A stretch of DNA of 64,000 nucleotides from an uncultured bacterium (GCA_903919715.1 CAIXJC010000012.1:144062-208061), one strand, 5' to 3'. Shown: positions 27,583 through 36,676, numbered from the stretch's first letter. The notes: generated by a model from the letters alone, not told the origin. A program made the numbers and translations.

Positions 27583-28627
27583 TCGCAGGCAACGAATGGA
27601 TCATCGAAGGGTTCATCGAGACAAGTGCGAGGCGAATTTTTTCGAGCGCCTTGTTTTGGATTTGCCGCACACGCTCCTTTGTAACACCGAGCATGAGTCC
27701 GACTTGCTCTAGCGTCAATTGGGAAGAGTGAACTGGTCTATCAAGACCATATCGATGAAAAATCACTGTTCGCTCAATCTCGGACAGTCCAGCTCGATCG
27801 GATTGGAAGACATTCTTGACTTCTTGAATGTCATCTTTCGTGCGCGCTTCACGAAGATTTCCCGAATGGTCAGCCCGTTCGAGGGCGGGGTCGAATTCCA
27901 CTGGAAAGTGTTGGCGGTATTTTTGAGTTTTCATTCCAAGGCGGCTGTAGGCCTTCAGAATCGCACGGCAACCGTAGGTGGAGAATTTGAAGCCACGCCC
28001 AAAATCGAACTTGTCGACGGATCTGAGAAGCGCCATATTTCCTTCGCTGATCAGGTCTCCAAAATCCAAGTCTGCGGAGCGGACACGCTTTGCCATTGCA
28101 AGGACGAGGGCGAGATTTGTTTCTGCGATTTGCTTGCGAGTCTGTTCTGCAACAGCGTTCCAATGAAGCATTTCGCGAGCATTTTCAGTAGTCATCCCAG
28201 TACGCGCAGCTTTGCGCTGAGTCCGAGCAACTCGGAAACGAGCGTAATTGAACTGTGCAAAGATCACACGTTCTTGCGCTGCAGTCAATACCAAGGACTT
28301 CGGAGGACGCACTGTCGTGCCGACCGTCGACGAAGGACTCCGTTCATCGAGCAAGGGTTGGTACCAAGTGATATCGGGCTTGGCAATAACTGGGGCGTTC
28401 GCAAATATTCTTCGCTCGGCGCCAGGACGGCGAAAATCGGGGCTGTCCACAAAGTCCACGGCATCGCGTTGAAACCCTTCGAGAATCGTTCGCTCTTCAG
28501 GAGTGAAACTTCCAGTCGGCATTCGGGTGGAACCGAAACTGATTCGGTTCTTCGAGCGACGAACCTTGAGTGGCTCGGTGGCAATTTCGGGCGATGAAGG
28601 TCGCGATGAGTTCGTGGAATTTATCAT
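27563..28627 (-). CDS. Sigma-70 family RNA polymerase sigma factor
   Basis: 354 residues. Region 2 is clear: NLALVLAMAKR, DLISEGNMALLRSVDKFDFGRGFKFSTYGC, with aromatic residues for promoter melting. Region 3 is short and region 4 ends in the helix-turn-helix LTLEQVGLMLGVTKERVRQIQNKALEKIR. The N-terminal 100 residues are polar and not of region-1.1 type, so this is an alternative (group 2 or 3-like) sigma factor rather than the housekeeping one. An ATG at 28627 is used; a TTG at 28648 is possible. No anti-sigma gene is adjacent. The 3' end overlaps the MFS gene by 20 bases. Confidence 0.88.
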   Translation of the reverse strand: MINSTNSSRPSSPEIATEPLKVRRSKNRISFGSTRMPTGSFTPEERTILEGFQRDAVDFVDSPDFRRPGAERRIFANAPVIAKPDITWYQPLLDERSPSSTVGTTVRPPKSLVLTAAQERVIFAQFNYARFRVARTQRKAARTGMTTENAREMLHWNAVAEQTRKQIAETNLALVLAMAKRVRSADLDFGDLISEGNMALLRSVDKFDFGRGFKFSTYGCRAILKAYSRLGMKTQKYRQHFPVEFDPALERADHSGNLREARTKDDIQEVKNVFQSDRAGLSEIERTVIFHRYGLDRPVHSSQLTLEQVGLMLGVTKERVRQIQNKALEKIRLALVSMNPSMIHSLPAIIGSPN

Positions 28628-28683
28628 GGGATTTTGCAAAATGACCAACTCGACCGAACGAAAGTTCAGACAGACCCCACGAG

Positions 28684-28831
28684 TTATCGATGCAAATCCC
28701 GATACGCAGAAATCTGCTCGGAGGTTCTTAAGGTTTCAATTTTTTAAGGGTCCGCGCCGATGTGGTGCGAATGCAGCAGGGTCAATAAAGACCGCATCGC
28801 CAACTTTCGCACGCAACTCCAGGCCGAGAAT
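28684..28831 (-). pseudogene. Possible small gene with a frame break
   Basis: On the minus strand a 31-codon open stretch from 28831 encodes protein-like sequence with the codon use of its neighbours (KVGDAVFIDPAAFAPHRRG) and stops at 28736. In the next frame the text continues without a gap as IETLRTSEQISAYRDLHR and stops at 28684. The switch falls at a run of six A residues. A GAGGAG lies just ahead, but no ATG or GTG is present; ATT, CTG or TTG would be needed. It could be a small protein with programmed slippage, a decayed gene, a sequencing error, or chance. No family is recognised. Confidence 0.25.
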
Positions 28832-28886
28832 TACTCCTCAGTTGCGCAGAATCGAAGCTTTTGGTCGCAAACGAGCGCCGAGGGAG

Positions 28887-29357
28887 TCACTCCGCCTTGC
28901 CGCCGCTTGTGTCATAGACCCAAGCTTCACTCGCTCGGGCGTAATCAAGAACTTCGCCCGATTTGAAGAAGAGCGAGAGTTCGCGTGCGGCTGCCTCAGG
29001 ACTGTCCGAGCCATGAACGAGATTGAATGAGTTGGAGATGCCGAAGTCTCCACGAATTGTTCCCGCTGCGGCTTTCGATCCGAAAGTTGCTCCCATCAGA
29101 TTGCGGCAGACCGTAATCGCTCCAACGCCCCGCAGAGCCATCACAACGACAGGCTCGCTCGTCATAAAGCGAACGAGGCCAGCATAGAAGCCTTTCCCAG
29201 CATGATCCTTGTAGTGCTCGGCGGCGAGTTCCGCTGAGATCTTCATCAGCTTCATCCCAACGAGTTGAAGACCCTTTTGTTCAAATCGCGAAACGACCGA
29301 ACCAACGAGTCCGCGTTGAACTGCATCTGGCTTGAGAATGATGAGTGTTGTTTCCAT
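28887..29357 (-). CDS. ndk: Nucleoside diphosphate kinase
   Basis: 156-residue NDK that balances nucleoside triphosphate pools by phosphate transfer through a phosphohistidine. The active-site His115 lies in SFNLVHGSDSPE, and the family start ETTLIILKPDAVQRGLVG and the MGATFGSKAAAGTIRGDFG loop are all present. The ATG at 29357 has AGGAAAG ten bases upstream and gives the standard N-terminus. It is divergent from top6B, with 129 bases between the starts. Length is slightly above the usual 140-150. Confidence 0.97.
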   Translation of the reverse strand: METTLIILKPDAVQRGLVGSVVSRFEQKGLQLVGMKLMKISAELAAEHYKDHAGKGFYAGLVRFMTSEPVVVMALRGVGAITVCRNLMGATFGSKAAAGTIRGDFGISNSFNLVHGSDSPEAAARELSLFFKSGEVLDYARASEAWVYDTSGGKAE

Positions 29358-29486
29358 GGCTGAAATGCTTTCCTGATTTGGGTGACGGTCGATTGAATTG
29401 TCGGGGGGCGAATAGTAGCGAGCAATCGGTTCATCGGCAGCATTCGATCGAACGAATATCGAAGATCGGGTAATATCAAAAACGGC

Positions 29487-31319
29487 ATGGACGCCCCACA
29501 AGACACCGATCAAAAGAAGTCATCGCCGCGGCGCCGAGGCGCAACCGCCGAGGAGATGTCCGAAAAACAGCGCGAAATATCCGTCAGCGAGTTCTTTGCA
29601 AAGAATCGCCATTTGCTGGGATTCGATAATCCACGAAAAGCGTTGATGACAGCAGTCAAGGAGGCTGTGGATAACGCGCTCGATGCATGCGAGGAAGCAT
29701 GCATTTTGCCCCATATTTATGTCGAGCTTCTACAGCGGTCCGAGACGCGCTTTAAGGTGACTGTGCGAGACAACGGCCCGGGCATCGTTCGTAAGCAGAT
29801 CGAAAATATCTTTGGACGGTTGTTGTATGGCTCGAAGTTTCATCGACTGAAGATGAGTCGTGGACAACAAGGGATCGGTATTTCTGCGGCGGGCATGTAC
29901 GGACTCATGACGACGGGGCAGCCGGTTCTCATCATTTCGAAGACACAGAAGAAGAAGCCAGCCGTCGAAGTGCTTCTCAAGATGGACACATCCAAGAATC
30001 GCGCCGATGTCGTCAGCGAAATCGAGCATCCAGAAGACGACGGTCTTTTTCCTGAAGGGCACGGCACGCAGGTTTCGATTGAACTGGAAGGGCGATATCA
30101 GCAGGGTCGACAATCGGTTGACGAATATTTGGATCAAACGGCAATCGCAAATCCGCATGCGCACTTCACGTATGTCAATCCAAGCAATGAGACAATCGAG
30201 TTCAAACGTGGGACGAGCGAACTACCTCCTGAAGCAACAGAAATCCTGCCGCACCCAAAAGGAATCGAACTTGGAACGCTGATCCAGATGATCGAGCGAA
30301 CCGAGCGAGCGCAAATCGGCGCATTCCTTCAAGAGGAGTTTTCGCGCGTTTCGCCCTCGGTTTCGAAGGATATTTGTGAGCGCGCTGGAATTACTGGCCG
30401 TACATGGGTGAAACAAATCGGCCACAAGGAAGCGGAAGCGATCTATAAGGCGATTCAAGATGCGCGCATTATGGCGCCGCCAACGGACTGTCTCGTTCCC
30501 ATTGGAACCAAAGCGTTGCTCTCTGGACTTCTGAAGGAAGTCAAGGCGGAGTTTTTTACCGCATGCACTCGACCCGCTGATGTCTATCGCGGAAATCCAT
30601 TTCTGATCGAAGTCGGACTTGCGTTCGGCGGCGAACTTCCCAAGGACGAATTGATTCGTGTGATCCGATTCGCAAATCGTGTTCCACTTCTGTATCAACA
30701 AGCGGCATGCGCATCGTTCAAAGCGGTTCTCGAAACGAGCTGGAAAAATTATGGCGTCTCGCAGTCGCGCGGTTCGCTGCCTGATGGTCCAGTCGTCGTG
30801 ATGGTGCACATGGCGAGTGTCTGGGTTCCTTTCACGAGCGAGTCGAAAGAGGCGATTGCGGATTACGACGAGATACGAAAGGAAATGAAGCTTGCGCTTC
30901 AAGAAGTTGGGCGCAAACTCGGGATGTATCTTCGGCGGCGCCAACGGATGCGAAATGAAGGGGAACGACGAAGCATTTTTGAGCGTTACATCGGGGAAAT
31001 TTCGCAGGCGACCGAAGCGATTACAGGGACTTCGGCAAAGCAAATCTATGAGTCGTTGTTGCGTGTCGCAAAACGCAAGACCGAGGAAGCAGATGCGGTT
31101 CTCAATGATGAAGGGAAGCGTGTGAGAGATTCAGATCCGTTTGGCAAGGATGATTCTGTTGTGATTCTGCCTGGACGCGTCGCAGTCAATCAGGCAGATT
31201 CTCCCGACGAGCTCGAAGGAGACGAAGGATCGACGAAGGGTTCACCTACTCCATCAAAGACCCTGTTCGGCGATGAAGTAGCGCCGAACAAGAAACCACG
31301 AACTCGCAAGAAGGCATGA
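29487..31319 (+). CDS. top6B: DNA topoisomerase VI subunit B
   Basis: 610-residue ATPase subunit of type IIB topoisomerase VI. The GHKL fold is intact: N-box Glu59 and Asn63 (KEAVDNALDA), G1 DNGPGI at 95-100 and G2 GQQGIGIS at 126-133. An H2TH-like segment follows (GAFLQEEFSRVSPSVSKDICERAGI), then the transducer domain and a polar C-terminal tail of about 60 residues. ATP-driven dimerisation of this subunit gates strand passage through the A subunit. It is followed by top6A after 19 bases, forming an operon. Topoisomerase VI is characteristic of archaea and plants and only sporadic in bacteria, so lateral transfer at some point is likely; base composition here does not differ visibly from neighbours. 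Confidence 0.95.
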   Translation: MDAPQDTDQKKSSPRRRGATAEEMSEKQREISVSEFFAKNRHLLGFDNPRKALMTAVKEAVDNALDACEEACILPHIYVELLQRSETRFKVTVRDNGPGIVRKQIENIFGRLLYGSKFHRLKMSRGQQGIGISAAGMYGLMTTGQPVLIISKTQKKKPAVEVLLKMDTSKNRADVVSEIEHPEDDGLFPEGHGTQVSIELEGRYQQGRQSVDEYLDQTAIANPHAHFTYVNPSNETIEFKRGTSELPPEATEILPHPKGIELGTLIQMIERTERAQIGAFLQEEFSRVSPSVSKDICERAGITGRTWVKQIGHKEAEAIYKAIQDARIMAPPTDCLVPIGTKALLSGLLKEVKAEFFTACTRPADVYRGNPFLIEVGLAFGGELPKDELIRVIRFANRVPLLYQQAACASFKAVLETSWKNYGVSQSRGSLPDGPVVVMVHMASVWVPFTSESKEAIADYDEIRKEMKLALQEVGRKLGMYLRRRQRMRNEGERRSIFERYIGEISQATEAITGTSAKQIYESLLRVAKRKTEEADAVLNDEGKRVRDSDPFGKDDSVVILPGRVAVNQADSPDELEGDEGSTKGSPTPSKTLFGDEVAPNKKPRTRKKA

Positions 31320-31338
31320 GAAGGGAAGTACTCGACCA

Positions 31339-32514
31339 ATGGCGAAGAAGTCCAAATCCACAGACTCGTCGACACCCGCCGCAACGCCGGCAGTGAAGGT
31401 GAATCGATCCGTGAGTAATCAAGCGACTCGCGAGAAGACGCTGTCAAAGATTCTTGAATTAGGTCGATCGGTCGCCAAGTCTGCGCTGGCAGAAACTGAT
31501 CCGTTTGTCGATGTTCCAAGTCGGACGATGTCAAACACGACGTACAACGAGACGCGGCGATTGCTTCAGATGGGCGACGCAACGCTTCGGCGAAATCTAT
31601 TCAATACTGGGCAAGCGCGGAAGTTCATGCAAATGGTTCTGCTTTCCAAAGGTTGCAAGGATTTGTTGGAAGCCCAGAAAACACTCAGTTTGCGCGGTAT
31701 GTATTACATGAGTTTGCACTCGATCGCTGGAACGAAGGAGAAGACCTTCGATGACCAAGAGGAATCCGATGGCATTTTGGAAGATATCGAAGTCGCCATC
31801 GCCACACTCCGCGAGAACTTGCATCTCTTTGCGAAGAAACGCGGGACGATGGTTGGAAACATTACGGTGATTGATAATGGAGATTCCATTGATTGCCGTC
31901 GGATGGGGACGGGCGGATATGCGATTCCGTCAATTTGCGAACCGTCCGTCGTGCAGTTTGGAAAGTGTGATGCAAAGTTCGTGCTCCATGTCGAAAAAGA
32001 CACGGTGTGGAGTCGCTTCAACGAAGATCGATTCTGGGAAAAACATAATTGCATTCTGACGGAGGGAAGTGGACAACCCCCGCGCGGCGTTCGTCGTTTG
32101 CTCTATCGATTGAACAAGGAACTTGGTCTTCCCGTGTATTGCCTGCTCGACTGCGATCCATGGGGGCATTACATTTATTCTGTCATCAAGCAAGGATCGA
32201 TCAATTTGGCATTCGAGAGTGAGCGCATGGCGATTCCTGATGCGAAATATCTTGGGATTCGATCGAGCGATTTCGTTCGCTGCGGCCTTTCGGACGATGT
32301 GAAGATTTCACTGAACGATCGTGATATCGAACGTGCCAAGCAAATTGCGGAATATCCTTGGTTCATTAAGAAGAAGCACTGGCAGAAAGAAATTCAACTG
32401 ATGATCCGCAATGGATTCAAGATGGAAGTGGAATCACTCATCACGAAAGATATTTCGTATGTCACCGAGGTTTATGTTCCAGAGCGTCTCAAGGAGAAGG
32501 ATTGGATCGACTGA
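31339..32514 (+). CDS. top6A: DNA topoisomerase VI subunit A (Spo11-type)
   Basis: 391-residue DNA-cleaving subunit, homologous to meiotic Spo11. The winged-helix (5Y-CAP) domain carries the tyrosine pair in SLRGMYYMS (Tyr122/123), where the attacking Tyr sits. The Toprim domain holds Glu219 (LHVEKD) and the acidic pair in LDCDPWGHY (Asp271, Asp273) for magnesium. The end KEKDWID is reminiscent of archaeal members. All catalytic residues appear intact, so the A2B2 enzyme should be active. A 30-residue Lys/Ser/Thr-rich N-terminus is not part of the fold. It ends 35 bases from the convergent histidine kinase gene. Confidence 0.95.
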   Translation: MAKKSKSTDSSTPAATPAVKVNRSVSNQATREKTLSKILELGRSVAKSALAETDPFVDVPSRTMSNTTYNETRRLLQMGDATLRRNLFNTGQARKFMQMVLLSKGCKDLLEAQKTLSLRGMYYMSLHSIAGTKEKTFDDQEESDGILEDIEVAIATLRENLHLFAKKRGTMVGNITVIDNGDSIDCRRMGTGGYAIPSICEPSVVQFGKCDAKFVLHVEKDTVWSRFNEDRFWEKHNCILTEGSGQPPRGVRRLLYRLNKELGLPVYCLLDCDPWGHYIYSVIKQGSINLAFESERMAIPDAKYLGIRSSDFVRCGLSDDVKISLNDRDIERAKQIAEYPWFIKKKHWQKEIQLMIRNGFKMEVESLITKDISYVTEVYVPERLKEKDWID

Positions 32515-32549
32515 TTCGCACACCGAACGTGCTCGGATATTTTTCCGTT

Positions 32550-33392
32550 TTACGAAATCGACTCGAGCGAGATTCTGAAGTCACTTCCTCGGCCGACTTC
32601 ACTGAATACTCGAAGGGCGCCGCCGTGCTCTTCGACAATTCGTCGTGCGACCGCCAAGCCAAGACCGCTGCCGCCTCGCTTTGAGGTGATGTAAGGCCGA
32701 AAAATTTCTTCGATGAGCGCTTCGGGAATCCCAGGGCCAGTATCGATCACATGGATGCCAACTTCTGGGTTCAGATTTGCGTCTGTTGGCAGATGCTCGA
32801 CGCGCAGTATGAGTTCACGTCGTGCAAGAAGGGGCAACGTCTCCATTGCTTGGATCGAATTGAGCATGAGATTGAGAATCGCTTGTTTGAGCAACCCGGC
32901 ATCCACATTGGCCATGACTGGCTGCGCGGGGAGGTCGACGCGCAGGAGTACGCCAGCCAATTGGGTTTGAGGATGGAGGAAGTCGGTCAGCTCTTCTACC
33001 AGCGTCCGTAGGTCGCACCGCTGACGATCCAGTCGAACTCGACCAGCGAATCGCAGAAAGTCCTCCAGAATGTCCTTCAGCCGTGCCGTCTCTCGAGCCA
33101 ATGTGTCGACTTTACGGATCAGTGGCTGGGAATCGTCTGCAGTCAGGTCGGAATCAAGCACGGCTTCGCGCAAGAGCTGAGCGTTGAGTACGACGCTCGA
33201 GAGTGGGTTCTTGATTTCGTGAGCAAGACCGCTGGTCATGGCGCCAATTTCCGCCAGTCGTTCGGCTGCGATCGCACGGCGTTCGGCGACCTGTGCTCGT
33301 TCATTTCGGCGACGCAGCGCAATGACAAATACGAAAGTGCAGATCGCAATTCCGAGAAGTAAGCCAGCAAAAAAAGAAGGAGATGAAAACAC
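32550..33392 (-). CDS. Orphan membrane-anchored sensor histidine kinase (NtrB-like)
   Basis: 280 residues. One N-terminal membrane helix (FFAGLLLGIAICTFVFVIAL) and a short coiled linker lead directly into the dimerisation domain with phospho-acceptor His58 (SGLAHEIKNPLSS). The ATPase domain has the N-box LNLMLNSIQAM, G1 DTGPGIP, F-box IFRPYITSK and G2 GGSGLGLAV. There is no periplasmic or PAS sensor domain, so it probably senses through the membrane or a partner. No response regulator is next to it. It starts 21 bases after the cold-shock gene on the same strand and may be cotranscribed with it. Confidence 0.93.
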   Translation of the reverse strand: MFSSPSFFAGLLLGIAICTFVFVIALRRRNERAQVAERRAIAAERLAEIGAMTSGLAHEIKNPLSSVVLNAQLLREAVLDSDLTADDSQPLIRKVDTLARETARLKDILEDFLRFAGRVRLDRQRCDLRTLVEELTDFLHPQTQLAGVLLRVDLPAQPVMANVDAGLLKQAILNLMLNSIQAMETLPLLARRELILRVEHLPTDANLNPEVGIHVIDTGPGIPEALIEEIFRPYITSKRGGSGLGLAVARRIVEEHGGALRVFSEVGRGSDFRISLESIS

Positions 33393-33413
33393 GGTCGGGC
33401 CGATCGCCCTAGA

Positions 33414-33668
33414 TCAGGCCGTTGGCGTTTCGACGCGGGTCGTTGCCTTTGCAGCCGTTGCCGCCCAACCTTTGGATCCCGACTGCGCGCTGTAGGTTAC
33501 CTTTTCGCCATCTCGCAAAGTTCGGAATCCTTGATCTTGCTCAATGACACTGAAGTGAACAAAAATGTCTTGTCCCTGCGGACCGATGATGAATCCGAAT
33601 CCCTTTCGTGCATCGAACCACTTGATGATTCCATCAGCATTGACAATGGTCTGCGAGATTTCGGACAT
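33414..33668 (-). CDS. Cold-shock domain protein
   Basis: 84-residue single OB-fold RNA/DNA-binding protein. RNP1 (KGFGFII) and RNP2 (DIFVHFS) are present, as is the family start GIIKWFDARKG. It ends with a short Ala/Thr tail (AATAAKATTRVE). Such proteins melt RNA structure or protect transcripts. The ATG at 33668 has GTGGAG upstream and removes the non-family residues of the alternative start at 33680. The 160 bases ahead of it are untranslated and T-rich on its strand, compatible with a long leader. Confidence 0.95.
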   Translation of the reverse strand: MSEISQTIVNADGIIKWFDARKGFGFIIGPQGQDIFVHFSVIEQDQGFRTLRDGEKVTYSAQSGSKGWAATAAKATTRVETPTA

Positions 33669-33831
33669 TCGGGTCTCCACTAATTCAATCCAAACACGAA
33701 AAAAACAAACCGATCATCTGTGTCAGTACGCAGTAACTTGCCAAACAATACAGCAGTGAGTGGATTGTGCCCCCAAAATACGGTTTGTGCAAGAGATGAT
33801 TGGAAAAGATCGGTTTTTTTCCAACGAAAAA

Positions 33832-33863
33832 GGGGGCTGACCTCATTTAGGTCGATAGCCCCC
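33832..33863 (-). terminator. Rho-independent terminator after pnp
   Basis: Hairpin with arms GGGGGCT...AGCCCCC and inner pairing GACCT/AGGTC, followed on the minus strand by TTTTT. It starts 60 bases after the pnp stop codon and lies in the direction of pnp transcription. Confidence 0.85.
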
Positions 33864-33922
33864 ACATTCATCGGACACTGATGTGCCCGCATCTAGTTTG
33901 CAAGTATTTGTCTCTTATGTAC

Positions 33923-36196
33923 TTATCGACGTCCGCGGCCTCCGCCGTTTCCGCCTCGACCACCACCACCGCCACCGTTGCCGCCACGATCATCTCGGCG
34001 TCCTTCGCCTTGATCAGGTGATTCTTGACCTTCTGCACCAACGAGCGCAGGATCTGGTGGATCCAACATTGCCTTTCGGCTCAATTTGATGCGACCCGTA
34101 TCGTCGACGTTGATGACTTTCACTTTGATGATGTCACCCAACTTGAGAACTTCGTTGACATTGCGCACGAATCCGTGGGCGAGTTCGCTGACGTGAACCA
34201 TTCCATCAGTTCCTGGCGCAAGTTCGACGAACGCTCCGAATTCTTTGATGGAAACAACACGACCTTCGTAAACGGTCCCAACTTTGATCTCCGCTCCAAG
34301 GGCTTCAATCTCCGCACGTGCTTGTGCGGCGGACTCAGCGTTCGAGCAAGCGATGAAGACAGTTCCGTCTTCTTCAATGTCGATCTGCGCACCTGTTCGT
34401 TCCTGAATACTTCGGATCATCTTGCCGCCTGGACCGATGACCTTTCCAATCTTCTCTGGATCAATCTTGACGATTGTGATCCGCGGAGCAATCGGCGAAA
34501 TATCGGCGCGTGGCTTGTCGAGGACTTTCTCCATCTCTGTGATGAGATGCAGTCGGCCTTCCTTTGCTTGTTCGAAAATCGTGACGATTTCATCAATCAG
34601 CAACCCACGAGCCTTCAAGTCCAACTGAATTCCGGTGATTCCATCACGAGTTCCAGAGACCTTGAAGTCCATTTCGCCGAAGAAATCTTCTTCGCCGATG
34701 ATGTCCGTGACATGGGTGACGCGACCTTCTGCGCTTGTGAAGCGCCCAACTGAAATGCCAGCGCAAGTTGCCTTGATAGGGACGCCCGCATCCATAAGTG
34801 CGAGGCACCCGCCGCAAACACTGGCCATACTTGATGACCCGTTGCTCTCGGTGATTTCACTCGTCAGACGAACCGTATACGGGAAGTCTTCTGCGCTTGG
34901 AAGGATTGCGAGGAGCGAGCGTTCAGCAAGAGCGCCGTGCCCGATTTCGCGTCGGCCTGGACCAGTGATACGACCTGCTTCGCCCGTGCAGAATGGAGGG
35001 AAGTAATAATGCAGATAGAACTTCTTGGCATATTCGGGAAGAAGGCCGTCCACGATTTGTTCATCCTTGGTCGTGCCGAGGGTGCAGGTCACGATGGACT
35101 GCGTTTCGCCACGTTGGAAGAAGGCAGAACCGTGGGTTCGAGGCAAGAGTGCCACGCTCATATCGAGCGGGCGAATCTGTCGAAGTGGTCGTCCATCGGC
35201 GCGAACGCCCTTTTCTGCGACTAGGTAATGAGTGATCTTCTTTTCGAGAATGCGCAGGCATTCCTTTGCTTCACGAATGCGGCGTTCGGCGATCTGGTGG
35301 TCGCTGTAACTCATTCCAGGAGTGAGTTGGAAAAACGAGTCGATCGTCCATTTTTTGATGCGGTCTACTTCAGTGTTTCGGGCATGCTTGCCGTGGATTT
35401 GGCGAGCGGTGAGCAATGGCTGGTATGCCTTCTCTTTGACAATCGTCATCACTTCTGCCGATGGCGCTGTCGAATCACCGGCGCGTTTGGCAGGGGCTCC
35501 GCACTTCGCATGCAGTTCATTGATGAGGTCCAAGATTGGTCGAACGCCATTGTCAAGACCGAATTTGATCGCAGCGATCATGTCAGCCTCACTGATTTCA
35601 GCTGCACCGACTTCGATCATGTTGATGCCATCGGAATGACCCGACAAGACGAGGTCGAGATCGCTGAATTCCATTTGGGCTTGGGTTGGGTTGATGATGA
35701 AGTGGGGTTGATCATCAATAAAGATGCGTCCCACGCGCACGGTCGCCACTGGTCCGTTAAATGGCGCGTCGGAAATATGGAGCGCAGCGGATGCGGCTGA
35801 ACAACCAATCACGTCAGCATCATTCTGCCCGTCATGGGATAGAACGAGGACCTGCAACTGCACTTCGTCGACAAATCCTTCTGGAAAGAGTGGGCGAATC
35901 GGGCGATCCATCATTCTCATCGTGAGAATTTCCTTCTCGCTCGGTGGTCCTTCCTTCTTGCGGAATCCACCTGGGTATTTGCCAGCGGCTGGTGCCTTTT
36001 CGCGGTAATCGCAGGTCAAAGGAAAGAAATCGATACCGGCACGTGGATTCGCACGGACGGCTGTTGCAAGGACGACTGTCTCTCCAAATGTTGCGAGGAC
36101 TGCGCCGCTTGCGAGTTTGGCGATCTTGCCGGTTTCAAGTCGGAAGATTCGCCCTCCGATTTCTTTTTCGACGGTGACGTGTGGTCGTGTTGTCAT
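33923..36196 (-). CDS. pnp: Polyribonucleotide nucleotidyltransferase (PNPase)
   Basis: 757-residue phosphorolytic 3'-5' exoribonuclease, core of RNA turnover. Two RNase PH domains are visible (first: VVLATAVRANPRAGIDFFPLT; second: RADGRPLRQIRPLD ... NGSSSMASVCGG), then a KH domain (EKIGKVIGPGGKMIRSIQE), an S1 domain (GTVYEGRVVSIKEFGAFVE) and a Gly/Arg-rich tail (RRDDRGGNGG...). The tail has RGG character and may add RNA or protein contacts. AGAAAGG lies just upstream of ATG 36196. It follows rpsO on the same strand after 150 bases, the usual bacterial order, although a separate promoter is suggested. Confidence 0.97.
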   Translation of the reverse strand: MTTRPHVTVEKEIGGRIFRLETGKIAKLASGAVLATFGETVVLATAVRANPRAGIDFFPLTCDYREKAPAAGKYPGGFRKKEGPPSEKEILTMRMMDRPIRPLFPEGFVDEVQLQVLVLSHDGQNDADVIGCSAASAALHISDAPFNGPVATVRVGRIFIDDQPHFIINPTQAQMEFSDLDLVLSGHSDGINMIEVGAAEISEADMIAAIKFGLDNGVRPILDLINELHAKCGAPAKRAGDSTAPSAEVMTIVKEKAYQPLLTARQIHGKHARNTEVDRIKKWTIDSFFQLTPGMSYSDHQIAERRIREAKECLRILEKKITHYLVAEKGVRADGRPLRQIRPLDMSVALLPRTHGSAFFQRGETQSIVTCTLGTTKDEQIVDGLLPEYAKKFYLHYYFPPFCTGEAGRITGPGRREIGHGALAERSLLAILPSAEDFPYTVRLTSEITESNGSSSMASVCGGCLALMDAGVPIKATCAGISVGRFTSAEGRVTHVTDIIGEEDFFGEMDFKVSGTRDGITGIQLDLKARGLLIDEIVTIFEQAKEGRLHLITEMEKVLDKPRADISPIAPRITIVKIDPEKIGKVIGPGGKMIRSIQERTGAQIDIEEDGTVFIACSNAESAAQARAEIEALGAEIKVGTVYEGRVVSIKEFGAFVELAPGTDGMVHVSELAHGFVRNVNEVLKLGDIIKVKVINVDDTGRIKLSRKAMLDPPDPALVGAEGQESPDQGEGRRDDRGGNGGGGGGRGGNGGGRGRR

Positions 36197-36220
36197 GACT
36201 ATGCCTTTCTAAACGAGGTG

Positions 36221-36253
36221 ATAATAGAGTCGCACGGATTCAATAAATTGAAT
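36221..36253 (-). promoter_or_regulatory. Putative pnp promoter with palindrome over the -35 position
   Basis: A -10-like TATTAT (minus strand, 36226-36221) lies 25 bases ahead of the pnp start. A perfect 7+7 palindrome ATTCAAT-AA-ATTGAAT at 36238-36253 covers the place of the -35 element, which itself matches poorly. This arrangement is what a repressor- or activator-bound promoter would look like; the factor is unknown. Confidence 0.35.
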
Positions 36254-36346
36254 TGCGACAAAGTGAGAACCCCGATAAAGGCAGAGGCTAAAACGCATAA
36301 CCGCACGGACTGCGAATTAGCGACTGCCTTCGCGGGGCGAGGAGGG

Positions 36347-36613
36347 TTACTTGCGTAGCCCGAGTTTCTTGATGAGGGACGAATAGCTCTCGCGGCGAGT
36401 TTCGGCGAGATATCGCAGAAGGCGATTGCGTTTACTGACCATCAAAAGAAGTCCGCGTCGACCTGCGTGATCCTTCTTGTGAGCCTTGAAGTGGGCTTGA
36501 AGCGAATTAATTCGCTCAGTCAGAATTGCGATTTGAACTTCCGTCGATCCGCAGTCGGTCGCATGGTGGCGGTGTGCCGCGATGACTGGAGCTTTTTCTT
36601 GTGTCGAGATCAT
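36347..36613 (-). CDS. rpsO: 30S ribosomal protein S15
   Basis: 88 residues, the standard length. It binds 16S rRNA in the platform of the small subunit. The signatures DCGSTEVQIAILTERINSL, AHKKDHAGRRGLLLMVSKRN and RLLRYL, with the end YSSLIKKLGLRK, are all typical. It precedes pnp, as in many bacteria. Confidence 0.98.
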   Translation of the reverse strand: MISTQEKAPVIAAHRHHATDCGSTEVQIAILTERINSLQAHFKAHKKDHAGRRGLLLMVSKRNRLLRYLAETRRESYSSLIKKLGLRK

Positions 36614-36676
36614 GGTTTTCTTTCGCTGGTCGTTCGTCGCGAACGCCTAATTTGTGTCCTTGAATTTGAGCAGCGC

